DNA from: Thermothielavioides terrestris NRRL 8126
Lineage: Eukaryota; Ascomycota; Sordariomycetes; Sordariales; Chaetomiaceae
NCBI RefSeq assembly: GCF_000226115.1
Contig: NC_016457.1
Location: 3,596,001-3,660,000, forward strand
Direction of reading: 5' to 3'
DNA length: 64,000 nt
Shown: positions 46,842-58,615 of the stretch, piece by piece
How the letters are laid out: each line of letters starts with the position of its first letter
Position numbering within the stretch: the first letter of the stretch is position 1
Notes under the pieces: generated by a model
Told to the model about the DNA's origin: nothing
Database searches by the model: none
Seen by the model: only the letters and a program-made list of their open reading frames with translations
Position numbers and translations under genes: made by a program

Positions 46842-49200
46842 AAAAAAGGGAAAGAAACCAAGATCCCTCCAATTCACTAACGAAGAACGAATAGCTTTTA
46901 AGCGACTTAAATAAGCTTTTGTAGAAGCGCCGACATTACGCTATTATAACCTATAGAAGAAAGTAGTTATTGAAACTAATACCTCCGATTTCGCTATAGG
47001 AGCGGTCCTATCTTAAGAAGAAGACGATAGAACAAGGTAGCCTATAGCCTTTTAGTTAACTAAGTTCTCTAGGTCGTTAAAGAACTATAAGACACCTAAT
47101 AAGGAAATAATAGCGATTATCAAAGCCTTTAAGCATTAGCGCCATTATATTAAGGGGAATAACTTTCTAGTCACTGTCCTCTCTAATTACAACAATCTAT
47201 AGAGCTTTATAAAGTAGATGTACCTAAATAGGCGTTAAGCTAGATAGTATATATACTTCGTAGGATACAATTTTATTATTAAGCACTAGGCGGGTAAGCA
47301 AAACCCTGCTAATAGGCTATTGAGGAGACCCGACTACGAAGAAGAGTCAGCTTCAAAACGTATAGCGTAGTTACTAACTCTATAGAATAAAATGGTTAAG
47401 CTCCAACAAATGCTCACTAAAGAAAGACTCCTATATATTCAATCTATTATACGGATAAACATAAGATATTAGATACCTAATAGTATAAAAAGTCAGTTGT
47501 ATAATAGCCCTAAAATGGCTATAAGACGTTAGATAGTTACTACTTAGCTAGTAAAGTAGGGCACTTAAGGGCCCCCTAATATAGACGAACTCGAAAGATT
47601 GCTTAGTCGAGAGCAAATCGTGCTTAGAAGGGTTATAGCCGTTTACGTATAAAGCGAAGCCCTATATAACTTAGCACCCTCTTAAACGATAAAGGAGTTG
47701 ATCCTAGAGTTATAGAACTCGGATCTAGTGACATAGAAAATCAAGGACCACTTGTAGACTCTATAGCAAAGAACTAACGTTGCTCCTAAATAGGAGTTGG
47801 GACCTAATAACGAGCTACTATATTAAGCTAAGCTTTATATCCTAGCTAAAGAAGCTATAAAACAAGAGCTCCTTAGGCGATATTATAATAATCCTCTAAT
47901 AGGACATTTCGGTTATAACTAAACTAAAGAACTAGTATAACGGAAGTACTACTAGCTAGGTATCGATAGAGAAGTAAATAAATACTACAATATCTGCCTA
48001 GTATATTAACACTATAAGCTATTGAGGCACTAGCCTTATAGTAGCCTTTAGTCCTTGCTAATATCGACGTAACCTTAGAGCGAAATCGCTATAGATTTTA
48101 TTATAAATTTTCCTATAGTAGAACAACCAGATAGTGAAAAGGATGTAATCCTAGTCATAGTCGATCGGTATATAAAGATAAGTCGATTCTTCCTCGTCTT
48201 AACCTCTATTCGTAGCTAAGAGCTAGCAGAACTCCTCTACTAAGAAATTGAACTTAAATATAGAGTGCCTTATAGATGCCTTAGCGATCAAGGCTTAATC
48301 TTCACTTCCTAATTTTAGAGCGATCTTTACTACCTAAACCAAGTAAACTGTAACCTCTCAACAACGTTTTACCCCTAAATTAATAGATAGACTAAACGAA
48401 TAAATTAGACTTTTATTTAATACCTTCGATATTTTGCCTCTTTAAATCCTATTACTTAGGCAACGCTCTTCCCTAAAGTAGAATTCGCTTATAACAATGC
48501 TATTAACGCTACTACTAGCTTTACCCCTTTTTAAGCACTTATAGGTTACAACTTTACGATCTTCTACTGTATCGAGGACGATGCTCGATAGAGGAGAGCA
48601 CTACACTTTAACGTAGTAGAACAGATCGAGAAACTTAAGGAGTTGCGCTAACAACTAGAGCAACATTGGGCTAATGCTATAGCGAGTTAGAAATAGTACT
48701 ATAACGAAAAATACAAGCCAATGGAATTCTAGAAGGGAGCCCTAGTCAAGTTGTCTACTTAAAACCTGAAACTTAAGACTAGTAAAAAGCTAAAACCCTA
48801 GTTTATTAGGCTATTCTAAGTACTAGATTAAGTAGGATCATTAGTATATCAGTTAGCTTTACTATACAAGTATACAAGGTTGTACAACGTGTTTCTAGTA
48901 GCTCTGTTAGAACCCTAGTATATACGGACTACAGCTAACGAAGCTCAAATGCTAATGCTAGACTTGGAGGATAATAAAGAATAGGAAGTCGAAGAAGTGT
49001 AGGCTAAGCAATAAATCGAGGGCAAGACATTCTTTTAGGTAAAATAGGTAGGTTAGCTATCGAAGTACAACTAGTAGATCTATAAGGACGATATAACGAA
49101 CATATAGCGGTTAATCCGCTAGTTCCAACAGGCGTATAAAGTCACCGCTAAAAGAAAGCGAGGGAAGGACGCCTAAGGCGTGTTAAACAGTATATAATAA
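46842..49200 (+). pseudogene. Element D pol, part 2: RNase H, integrase, chromodomain
   Basis: Resumes the element D frame after LINE B3. RNase H: VVIETNTSDFAIGAVLS at about 46,962-47,012, then KNYKTPNKEIIAII. Integrase: zinc-binding CLVC-type region at about 47,995-48,010 and a core with IAIDFI (about 48,080-48,100), VIVDRYTKISRFF and CLSDQGLIFTS (about 48,275-48,310). A chromodomain-like block (EEV..., IEGKTFF, VKxVG) follows at about 48,985-49,150. All stops are TAG/TAA. Confidence 0.87.
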
Positions 49201-50350
49201 AGCGATATTAGGTCGGCTTAGTCGTAGCTAGAAACCAATATATACGAACTAGCTTATATAGTAGTATATAAATAAAATGACAAAATCCCTTCTCTAAGAC
49301 TCTAGTTAAACTATTAGAGAACACTAGGTTAGCAACTTATATAGCGGATAGACCCGCTCTATAAGATCGAAAGCATTGTTATAATTATCGACATTATTAG
49401 CAATTAATAGAATTAAAGCCTTAGTAAAATTATATTTCGCCTAAGTCTAGGCGAGGTAGCTAATATCATTGGGTTATAGGCGACAAGCCCTCTTTAAATC
49501 CTAGACTGCCAAATTATATTGATACTAAGTTACCGTTAACATTTCTGTCGCCTAGTCTAAGTGACAAACGAGAACGACTTACCGACGACTAGGATATATT
49601 AGCTAAGCGCTTAGAGTATAGAAAAAGGGAGACATTGAGCTCTATATACTTGACTACTATAGCCTTAAAAGCCAGTTGCTAGTCGATTATAAGGCGCTTA
49701 TTCAGCGTAATACTATAGATATAGCGATAAGCTTTATCTATAATATAAAAGGTATCAACTAATTTTCTCAATAAATATATAATACTATAGCAAGTATCCT
49801 CTAAAAGTATAAATTCTTTATCGTCCTCCTAGCCGCTAAAGGACTTATAATCGAATAGAACCTCCTTAGCCTTGTAAAGGAGGCGAGCAATATATAAACC
49901 GATTATCAAATTAGTCAAATCACTAGACATTGTACCAATAGCCTAATAGAGTTAGTAGGCAAACCACCGCCAAATATCGGTCTTAAGTCACTTACCAATA
50001 TATAAATGTCCTTTCTTTTAATACACTAGTCGCAACGACTTAAAGATGATTTCGTTATAACGTACTTAAGAACAATAGGTATCAACGAGTTGCGTAAAAG
50101 GTTTTTATATATAATATATAAACACTTAAGGTATAGCGACTTCTTATAGGTAGGAAGCGTAAAGAATCTCTTTAAATCTATAATAAATCAATAGAGAGGA
50201 GGCGTAGGAACAAAGTAAGAAAAAACGACGTTATCTAGACAATAATAAGAATAAGAATATAAAGCAAGAAAGTAGAGAAAAAGAAGGCGCTACAATTAAT
50301 AGGATAATAGTATATAAGGGAAAAGAAATATAAAGTATAAAGTGTAGCTA
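49200..50350 (+). pseudogene. Element D coding-like extension after the chromodomain
   Basis: The pol frame continues without TGA past the chromodomain for about 400 bases, then after one frame change near 49,620 a second frame continues to about 50,350 (blocks GDIELYILDYYSLKSQLLVD, FIVLLAAKGLIIE, LIELVGKPPPNIGLKSL, TYLRTIGINELRKRFLY). Only TAG/TAA interrupt it. No domain recognised. It could be a pol C-terminal extension, a separate ORF, or both. Confidence 0.5.
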
Positions 50351-50652
50351 CAATAATATAAATTTAAAGCGACAAATAGGTAGTCTATATATATTAGTAA
50401 AATACTAAATTGTTACTAAAGAGGTAAAGCGTATTATATATATCGCCTTAGTAACTAGTCTAACCCTATAAGGACACTCTATCGAATCCCTAGCGAAGCT
50501 CGCAAGTCAGATAGATAAGATATCCCCCTTTACACCGCTAGTCGGCGAGTCTATATAGGTAGGCAAACCTTTTTTAGAGATTAGGCAATATAATATGCTA
50601 TCGACTACGAAAGCTAAACCTAAGGATAGGTTCTATAGAGGGGAGGACAAAC

Positions 50653-50984
50653 TATTATAGTATATATACGAGTCACTGCTGAACAAGAGCCAGTACGACT
50701 CCTAGACGGAGTAAGCACCTAAGGCATAGGAGCTTGTATCTATAACGTAAAGTATAACGTATCGGCTTAGAGCTTAGGAATTATAGCTAAAAGGAAGGAC
50801 AATCGCCTACTAAGGTAGGGGGAGATTCCTGATCCCCAAGGATCAGCCTCTAACTACAATAGGAGATACACCTAGGCAATGTCGCCCTAGAGACTACACC
50901 TATTCGCCTAATCACCACCGTGGTATTGTCGTGACCTCTTGCTGTGAGGTGTCTCACCGGTAGCACTCGAAGACTCCTGTTATA
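50653..50984 (+). repeat. 3' LTR of element D (332 bp)
   Basis: Partner of 27755-28086; followed by GCGAA. The right half (50,800-50,980) is less RIP-altered than the left LTR. Confidence 0.92.
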
Positions 50985-51335
50985 GCGAAGGTATAGGCAA
51001 TTCATCTAAGAAGATATCGAAGTATAGAGGTATAGTAGTCTTATATGCTCTAGGGAGCTAGGAATAGTGATAGTAGTAGTAGCTACTATATATATAAATA
51101 AGAGGATATATATAGGAAGAAGGAAGCTTAAGCTCCTATAAGTAGGAATTTATACCTCTCCCTAGATCTAGGCGCTCTAATTAGCTAGAATTACACTTTA
51201 GAATTTCTTATAGCTTTACGTAACCTACTCCTATATAACCTACTGTTTATAAGGATTTCCTATATTCTAGTTTTTTTATAGTTCAGTTGTTTAACTTATA
51301 TATATTTAGGCGCTCTATTGAACAACTAGGGGGTG

Positions 51336-51536
51336 TATCACGTTAGGGGTAAGGGGCTTAGAGCTTGGTATAGCGTACTGGCTATAGTTTCCCTACTCCT
51401 GGGTGTATATATACCACGCTCTATTTAGTCTTTAGCTCTCTTTTGTACTGGAACAACGCACTCTCTCTTTGTATTCCGATGCTCTACTACGATCCTACCG
51501 TTGTATCTACACCTCGCAGCTCGCTATAGCGTGTCA
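51336..51536 (+). repeat. 3' LTR of element A (201 bp)
   Basis: Partner of 10518-10718, more strongly RIP-altered in its first half. Preceded by the purine run CTAGGGGG and followed by TTGTG, the right copy of the target duplication. Confidence 0.92.
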
Positions 51537-51541
51537 TTGTG

Positions 51542-52016
51542 TAATGTTCCGTCGAGTGTTGTGCCGTGTTCAAAGCAGGAACGAAACAAGGATTGGTTGG
51601 CGATGTGATCAAATACCAGACTCTCAGCAAGTTGAATATCCATGTAACGGTGTGCTCGCTCTGTTTCACATCGGCAGGTGGAAGGCTAACTAACAAGTCG
51701 TAAACCATCGCCATGAATTCACAAAAGGGAACTTACTTCGCTGTATGAGAGATATGCCAACGAAGATACTTCAGCTCTAAGAGAGCCCTTTCGGTCAATA
51801 GGACCAAACGAGGGAGCAATTATGTAAACGGAACCCGGCGCGGCACCGATTTACCAAGCAATGAAGAACTTCGGAAAGCCATTTTCCGGAACTTGACACG
51901 TGATACACACACACACACTGGACGAAATACGATGGATTGACAGGCAAGTCGCTTCGTCTATTATCCGTCGCCGCACTCGCTGGTGCCTCGGGCTACAGTC
52001 TCTCATACACAGCCAA
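51542..52016. other. Flank between element A and rpt2
   Basis: Ordinary DNA downstream of rpt2 that would hold its 3' UTR. A short (AC)n run lies at about 51,903-51,918. No gene is supported; open frames here are short or shadows of rpt2. Confidence 0.6.
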
Positions 52017-53608
52017 CTACAGATACAGGCCCTCGGGCTCGCCCTCCTGCTTGGTGCGCAGCACGCGCTCGCGGGCGGCGCGGAAGTCAGCCATTTGCAC
52101 GCGCATGCGGCGCTCCCGCAGGGCCATGAGACCGGCCTCGGAGCAGATGGCCTTGATGTCGGCGCCCGAGAGGTCGTCCTTCTGCGCGATGAACTCCTCC
52201 AGGTCGACGTCCTCGTTCAGGGACATCTTGCTGGTGTGCAGCGCGAAGATCTTGCGCTTCGTGTTCTGGTCCGGGTTCTCGAACAGGATCTTGCGGTCGA
52301 TGCGGCCCGGGCGGATCAGGGCCGGGTCGAGAGTCTCGATCTTGTTGGTGGCCATGATGACCTTGACGTCGCCGCGGTCGTCGAAGCCGTCGAGCTGGTT
52401 GAGGAGTTCCAGCATGGTCCGCTGGACTTCTCGCTCGCCGCCCGACGTGGAATCGTAGCGCTTCGTGCCGATCGCGTCGATCTCGTCGATAAAGACAATC
52501 GAGGGTGCGTTCTCCGCAGCGACCTGCGGGCGGAGGGTCAGCAACAGCGGGCAGCATGCTGACTGGGGGGGGAACTTTACCTGGAACAACTGGCGGACCA
52601 GCCGGGGGCCGTCGCCGAGGTATTTCTGAATCAGCTCGCTGCCGACGATGCGCAGGAAGGTGGCAGATGTCTGGTTGGCCACGGCCTTGGCCAGGAGCGT
52701 CTTTCCGGTGCCCGGCGCGCCGTAGAGGATGACGCCCTTGGGCGGTTTGATGCCCATCTCCTCGTAAAGCTCTGGATGCAGCAGCGGCAGCTCGACCGAC
52801 TCGCGTACTTCCTGGATCTGCTGCTCCAAGCCACCGATATCCGCATATGACTCCGTCGGCGCCTTATCTAGCTTCATGACGCTCACGGCGGGATCGGTGT
52901 CGTCTGTGAGGACGCCGACGATGCTGACTGTCTTATGGTGTAGCAGCACGCTTGCGCCAGGCTCGAGCAAATCCTTGTCCACGAAGCTCATGATGCTGAC
53001 GTAGTACTCCGGCCCCGTGGTGCTGGAGACAATGGCGTGGTCGTCGTCGATCATCTCCTCGAGCGTGCCGACCCCCATGGGGCTGCCGCGCATGTCGTCG
53101 ACGCGGCTGCGCTCGTCGGCCATCCTGTCGGACTCCAGCTCGGAAGCGGGAGCTGCATTGTCCTTGGCAGTTTTTGCCTTCCGCAGGCGCTCCTGGTTCT
53201 CGACGTACTCCTCCTCTAGCAGCAGGTGGTCGTGGATGCGCTGCATGCGCAGTAACCGCAGCTTGCACCTGCTCGTCGGGAAGACGGGAGGCAACTTCGC
53301 GGCGGCGCTGCTGCCGCCGGCCTTCTTCTTCTTGCGGCCGATGCGCGTTGTAGGTCTCGGGGGTGGCTCATACTTGGGCTTCTCCTTCTGTTGCGGTGTC
53401 CACTGTCAGCAAGGTGGGCGGTGGCGACGCACTGCATGGCCAGAGCAGCCGAAGCCCGTCTCGTGTCCATCGGGAAGCCCAAACCTTCTTGTCCTTTTCA
53501 TCGCGCCCATCTCTTCCACCGCCACCCATGCCCGACTGATTCTGGCCCTGTATCCCGAGTTAGACAAGCACAGAAGAGCTGATTGCGCGGCCGAATCGAA
53601 TTTACCAT
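52017..53608 (-). CDS. rpt2: 26S proteasome regulatory AAA-ATPase subunit Rpt2 (PSMC1)
   Basis: Minus-strand exons: 53606-53608, 53485-53547, 52581-53387 and 52017-52523, giving 459 residues. Introns are 58, 97 and 57 bp; the last keeps frame if retained. Seen: N-terminal [12 protein letters not shown] (Gly2 myristoylation signal, as in yeast Rpt2), a Lys-rich KKKK segment, coiled coil (about 60-120), OB-fold region with [17 protein letters not shown], Walker A GAPGTGKT at about 245-252, Walker [10 protein letters not shown] at about 299-307, arginine finger region [15 protein letters not shown], and the C-terminal LYL (HbYX motif that opens the 20S gate). It unfolds and feeds ubiquitylated substrates to the core particle. 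Exon 1 contributes the ATG alone (CGCCATG|GTAAAT), with a CTAAC branch site near the acceptor. The second intron uses a weak GTTTGG donor, but a GCTGAC branch site sits 17 bases before its acceptor. Confidence 0.96.
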
Positions 53609-54503
53609 GGCGTCTGTGTTGCGACTCCGGCTGGAGTTGCTCTGCTCAACGATCTTTCCAGAATCCGACGAGATAGGAATGTAGGTGCTGGGCTACTCGG
53701 CGCTTCCAAAGTGGAATTCGACGGCGATGGGGGGTGCGCGGTTGCAAACCCGCTGTCTGGTCTGGTGTGATGCGAGTCCGATGGTGGAAGCTTCCGGAGG
53801 TGCAGTGTGCTGCTGGGCGCTGCTGTGCTGAAGCCGCCAGGCGACAGAGTGACGCGCCAACCTCGAACCTGGCCTTAGGTAAGCACAGACCCCTGTCAGC
53901 GGATTCTTGGAAGACAGGACTGACCAATCGAAACAGAGCAGTTGCTACCTGAGCTTTGATGCTTCACGCGAGTGCAGTTACTCCATTTGGACGTCCTAAG
54001 TCGGGTGTGATAGGTAAGTGCCGGAGCGTGAGCTTTTGTGCAACAAACCGTCAAACCCCAGCCAACTCAACTTCAAGGGCCAGGACCTATTCCCAGCTTA
54101 TGAGCTGCGGTTGCACAGCAGAATGCGTGAAGCTGGACGGGCTGTGGGTTCAGCTCAATCTCTGTGCCCGACCTGAGGTATGGGAGTTGGTGACCCGCAG
54201 CGCCCCATGCCCTCCGTGGAGCAATCAATGCCATTGAGAATCAACCCGCAAGGTGCAATCGTGGGGCCTGGACACTGTGCAGAAGGTGCCCACCGTTGGG
54301 CCCTCCGCAAACACCACTTTTTCGGCCTGCTAAAGGCAGGCTGGAATGAACGTGATCTCACTTCCAAAGAATTACATCGAAGCCCCAAGTTTCACTTTTA
54401 TCCTCCGTTTGGCTGTCTCCAACTTTGGCCAGTTTGTGCCCAACAGCTAACGGGTTTGGTCCCCGCGGTCTCTCTGCCTTGCGTTGCCCCTCCATTAATT
54501 CCA
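53609..54503. other. Upstream region of rpt2 up to element E
   Basis: Ordinary-composition DNA expected to hold the rpt2 promoter. A GGTTGCAAA word at about 53,748-53,757 differs by one base from the proteasome-associated control element GGTGGCAAA bound by Rpn4 in yeasts; a single near-match is weak evidence. No gene is supported. Confidence 0.45.
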
Positions 54504-54682
54504 TTGTCGCTTCCAAACACTAGGCGAAAGTGGGTCCAAGTGCCTGCAACACACCCCAATTTGAACAACAGTAGCCAACAGTGGGCAACAGTGGGCAACC
54601 ATCGCCATCGAATTTGAAGCTGTAGATACTGCAAAAAACGGCCCAAATAGCCATTTTCTGGTGTTTTTGCGTGCTTGTTGAT
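54504..54682 (+). repeat. Left terminal inverted repeat of element E (179 bp)
   Basis: Reverse complement of 59324-59502. Contains internal short repeats (CAACAGTGGGC twice) and keeps normal GC content. Confidence 0.93.
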
Positions 54683-54734
54683 ATCTGCAGCTTAGTTAGC
54701 ACAGCCATCGAGCCCCTGAACCCAGCCATCGAAG

Positions 54735-54906
54735 CCCGCCTTCGAACCGCCTGGGAGCCCGCCTTCGAACTGCCCGAGTACACGCCTTCGAACCGCCCAG
54801 GAGCCCGCCTTCGAACTGCCCAAGTGCGCGCCTTCGAACCGCCCAGGAGCCCGCCTTCGAACTGCCCAAGTACGCGCCTTCGAACCGCCCGGTAGCCCGC
54901 CTTCTA
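54735..54906 (+). repeat. 23-bp minisatellite in element E
   Basis: About eight tandem units beginning CGCCTTCGAAC and alternating between a CGCCCAGGAGCC-like and a TGCCCAAGTACG-like end, so a higher-order 46-bp unit is visible. Not RIP-altered. Since 23 is not a multiple of three it is unlikely to be coding. Confidence 0.85.
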
Positions 54907-54949
54907 GGCACTATAGTTCGATATATCAATAAGCGCCAGAGGCGGTTGA

Positions 54950-56150
54950 TCGCAGTTATACTATACACCAGAGAACCGCCATAGGTTATTGCGCACAAGG
55001 CAGAGGTTAGCCTCGTATAGGCATACCGATATAAGCGGCTGTTCGACCTTACTAATAACCCTTTTCCAAAGCCAAAGACGTCGTAGAACGCCTATATACT
55101 ATAGCCCTAGGCTATAGAGGTTCGTATCTTATCAATATACTATTGTTAATGCTCCCTAGTAGTTAGCTAACTTACTATAACTTCTAGGAACTCCTCGACC
55201 ACCTTGTAAGCAAGTCCGACCTTTACCTCAACGAGATATAAACCTTCTTTTTTAAAGAATACTATATATTCGTAGCTATTAATACGATATCCCGCTATCT
55301 ATATACAGTCGATTAGAAGAAGAAAATAGCTATATAAAGAGGTATATAGTAGAACTATATCCTCTAGGTAGATTATATCCGCAAAGTGGCGATGTTTACC
55401 ACTAAGATATTTATATTCTACGACGAATTAGGCCTAGATCAAAGAGATAGTGTTCGTTGTATTGGCTAGGCGCTACTAGGCGTTACTCCTATCGTCAACA
55501 ACGTCGTTAAGCGAGGTAAACGCTATTATATCCTCCCTACTATTATAGTTGATAATGTTCTTAATCTATTAGTCTAGTAGGGTTATAGCAATTAAGAAGG
55601 CTTCGTTGTATAGCTCAAAGACTACGTTCTATCTAAGATAAGGCTATTCCTAGACTGCTATAGTATTCTTATTATAGATAATATATCGTAGTATCGGATC
55701 TATACCGTTAAACAACTCTGCTAAGAGGCTAGCGTTCTACTATAGTATTTACCGCTATATTCGTCTAATTTGAACCTAATCGAGGCAACGTTCTATAATA
55801 CAAAGGCTTATATCCGCTACAACTATTAGAAGGCGCTTCTATAGGACTATTTAGAGGAGGACTTTAAGGAGTTCCTTTGTAGTGCCTATACTATTGTTAG
55901 TAATAACCTCTTAGCAGTATATAGGTACTTTAAAAAGGCGATAATACTGTTCTAAAAGGAGGACAAAGTAGTGGATTATATAGCATTGTACTCAAAGCAG
56001 TTCTATAAGTTCTAGAGCACTAGAACCGTTAGTTGAACACTATATCTTATAGATAGATTCCTAGTTATAGTTCGCTATCATTATCATCTATATATAAAGC
56101 CGTTGTCGAGCTATCTTCCACCTCTTATATTATATTTTCCTAGCATTCTA
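54950..56150 (+). pseudogene. Element E transposase (DDE_3, Tc1/mariner-IS630 type)
   Basis: Plus-strand frame with TAG/TAA interruptions. Catalytic landmarks: IFYDELGLDQRDSVR at about 55,430-55,475 (first Asp region, ahead of RGKRYYILP), DCYSILIIDNIS at about 55,650-55,690 (second Asp), and LLxYLPLYSSNLNLIEATF at about 55,735-55,795 (third acidic residue, the Y-P-P-Y-S-P-D-x-N-P-I-E motif of this superfamily with RIP changes). The N-terminal part should be a helix-turn-helix but is too damaged to place. Fungal transposases of this kind cut and paste with TA duplication. Confidence 0.8.
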
Positions 56151-58104
56151 GCGCTATATTATCTAAATCCAGTGGCCTAAACCTAGGTACATAATAGATT
56201 AAGGAGTTAAGGAGAGAATTATACAGCAGATTAGTCAACGAGTCGGTGATTGAAGAAGCTAGTATATAATTAAATAGACGTTAGCTATATAATTATAATA
56301 TCGTAGGAAGAATATACTATCCTGCTCTATACTCTATACAACGTGTTTAGCGTGCTATACAACCTGCTTTGTATATTCTATAGCCTATTTAGCGTACTAT
56401 ACAATATATTCAGTGCCCTATATAGCGTATTAGGTCTAGCGAATTAGGTTCCTGTCAAAGTTGGCTAGCTCTACTTCTTCCTTTAGAAAGCCTTTTATAG
56501 CGCTATAGAACATAGCGACAAGGTACTATAGGAAGCCGTTGTTAGAAAACTATATATCTAGAAGCTAACGAATATTACAAACCCTTCTACCCTCAATATA
56601 CAGAGACCTACTAACTTAGTAGAGAGCCGTTATTACGTCCTTCTAACCTAATAGGCTATATTAGCGAACAAAGGTCTTAATAAAGTCATTGACTATATTA
56701 GAGGGATCCTTTCCTTCTAGCTTAGATAGTGGCGACGAAGAACGTAGTAGTAGGATAATCTCCTATAGGTTTACAATGCTAGCAATAGATAGAGGCTTTC
56801 CTAGGCCAACGGCGCCTATATTCGAATAAGGGGCTAGGAATCCTATTGGCTAGGGTAGCTTAGGTACGTCGTTCCTTGCTACGTTCAGAGGTGCTATAGG
56901 ATATAGCTAATATAGAGGATAGTACAGTGGTATACCGTAGAACTATAGCGGCGGGTAAGGCAATGCTATTATCTTATTTAGATCGTTCGAGTTGTTGCTA
57001 TTAACATTGTTAATGAACTAGATTCCTCCGCCTAGTAGTCGCTTAGTTATAACCTCGCTATTAGAGCCTATCTAAACGCCTTGATCAGCCTTATTCTTCG
57101 TAAAACCGATCTATTTCTTAACCAGGGCACCCAGGGCACTATCAACAGTAGCCTTCTAACGTTCGATCTATATAGCCTACTCCAACATCTCTCGAACAGT
57201 GATAGGATAGTAGGTACTATCGCCATTCATCTAGTAACAGAACTAGAACCGGATATCTATATCTTTACAGTAGTTCTAATAGGCTATACCTAAGTTATAG
57301 CGCTATTTATCTACTAGGAGATAGAAATACACCTTATTTAGCTCCTAAGCGTTATAATCTTCTACCTTTTACAACATTGTATTTATAAACATTTTACGCT
57401 TAGCTACCGATCTCTAGCCCTCGCTAGTGGGCGTAGCTAGCTCGGCTAGCTATACAGATTAACTAGTGTTAGCCAGCACTATAGCGGTGCAATCGAACAG
57501 TCGGCGAGTAGGCGTTAGCGTAGGAGGTAAAGGCATAGAAGCAGCTAGGGATACTATTCGAAGTATATCAATTAGCTTAAATTTATACTTAATACTAATA
57601 GAATAGTCCTTCGTAAGTTGGCTTAATAGCGCCTTCATCAGTTCGTCGGTGCTACTAATATATATTAGGCGTATCTACAAAGAACGTGCCCTCTTCGAAT
57701 TCAACTAGACTATCAAGTTGGCTCTTACACTTATATAGGCAACTACACTTATAGAAGTAGCTATATACTTAAGATCTAATACAATACTACTTCGTTAAAC
57801 ATTGCTAACTACTTCGTTGTATAAGCTAGATATAATATCCTCGATCTTTGTACCTAAACTATTGCCAATAGCCAAATCGTCAACCTTGTTACCCTATTCA
57901 GTATATTCTACCTAAACTTTATAGCAATAGGTCCACTCCTATAGAAGCGGTAGCGGTATTCAAAGGCTTCAGTAGAACGTATTTAAGAAAAATATAGTAG
58001 TATAGGTAATATTGACGATAATCGTACTTAGTAGAGTAGACTATTCTACCAATATATTGTTAGCTCAACAACGAGGGGAACACGATATACAAGCTAGTAG
58101 TATA

Positions 58105-58250
58105 GCATCTAGTATAGGCGATTAAGAGCGGTCTTAGGTTCAGGCCTACAATTATACTAATAGCAGCGAGGCATCTAGCGTAAACGATCGAAGGTGGTCT
58201 TAGGTTTAGGCCTATAATTATACTAATAGCGGCGAGGCATCTAGCGATTA
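58105..58250. repeat. 66-bp tandem repeat, two copies plus a partial
   Basis: Units begin GCATCTAG at 58105, 58171 and 58237. The copies differ mainly by transitions. Unit length of 66 bp (22 codons) keeps any reading frame. Confidence 0.85.
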
Positions 58251-58615
58251 AGAAGACTAGTGCAATAGACGTAACACGTTAAACCGTTACAATAGCTACA
58301 GTAGCAAGGATAATAGCTCGTTATATATATAGATATTAATATCCTCCTCTTATAAGCAGCCTTACAAAGCATCTACTGTATCAAAACCTTCCTCTAAATC
58401 AAGTATTTCAATTAGTTTAAAGGGCAGCGATCAGGACCATTGCAACTAGCGATCTAAATGCCCCTAGGATATAGAACGTAATTTCAAATGTACCTAGGGC
58501 TTTAAGCAAGATATAGGCTTCAACTATAAGTATAAGCGAATAGCGGATCTACTACTATTATATAGCTTCGATACATTATAAGCTTAGCAACGCTAGATCG
58601 GTTCTATAGCAGTAG

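Larger units (their letters stand above)
27755..50984 (+). mobile_element. Element D: Ty3/gypsy chromovirus in element A
   Basis: Bounded by 332-bp LTRs (27755-28086, 50653-50984) and an exact 5-bp duplication GCGAA (27750-27754, 50985-50989). It contains LINE B3, which contains element C; without them it is about 7.27 kb. Plus-strand order: gag with a degraded zinc knuckle, protease, reverse transcriptase, RNase H, integrase, chromodomain, then about 1 kb more coding-like sequence. A purine tract (AGAGGGGAGGACAAAC) directly precedes the 3' LTR. I do not recognise a tRNA-complementary primer site after the 5' LTR (GATTTTAATC...). Frames are interrupted by TAG/TAA. Confidence 0.92.
10518..51536 (+). 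mobile_element. Element A: Ty1/copia LTR retrotransposon hosting all nested insertions
   Basis: Outer layer of the 41-kb nest. It is bounded by 201-bp direct LTRs (10518-10718, 51336-51536) and an exact 5-bp duplication TTGTG (10513-10517, 51537-51541). Removing the inner insertions with one copy of each duplication leaves about 6.96 kb, roughly 2 kb longer than usual for copia elements; an antisense frame near the 3' end accounts for about half of the excess. Coding is on the plus strand with integrase before reverse transcriptase, the copia order. The primer-binding site begins at 10719 and a purine tract (CTAGGGGG) lies just before the 3' LTR. All frames are broken by TAG/TAA, so it is not autonomous. 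The two LTRs differ at about 16 sites, all transitions, as expected from RIP rather than age. An alternative LTR start 2 bp to the left is possible. Confidence 0.9.

Noticed and set aside
51900..52562. A 220-codon plus-strand frame overlapping rpt2
   Set aside because: Antisense shadow of the highly conserved rpt2 coding exon.
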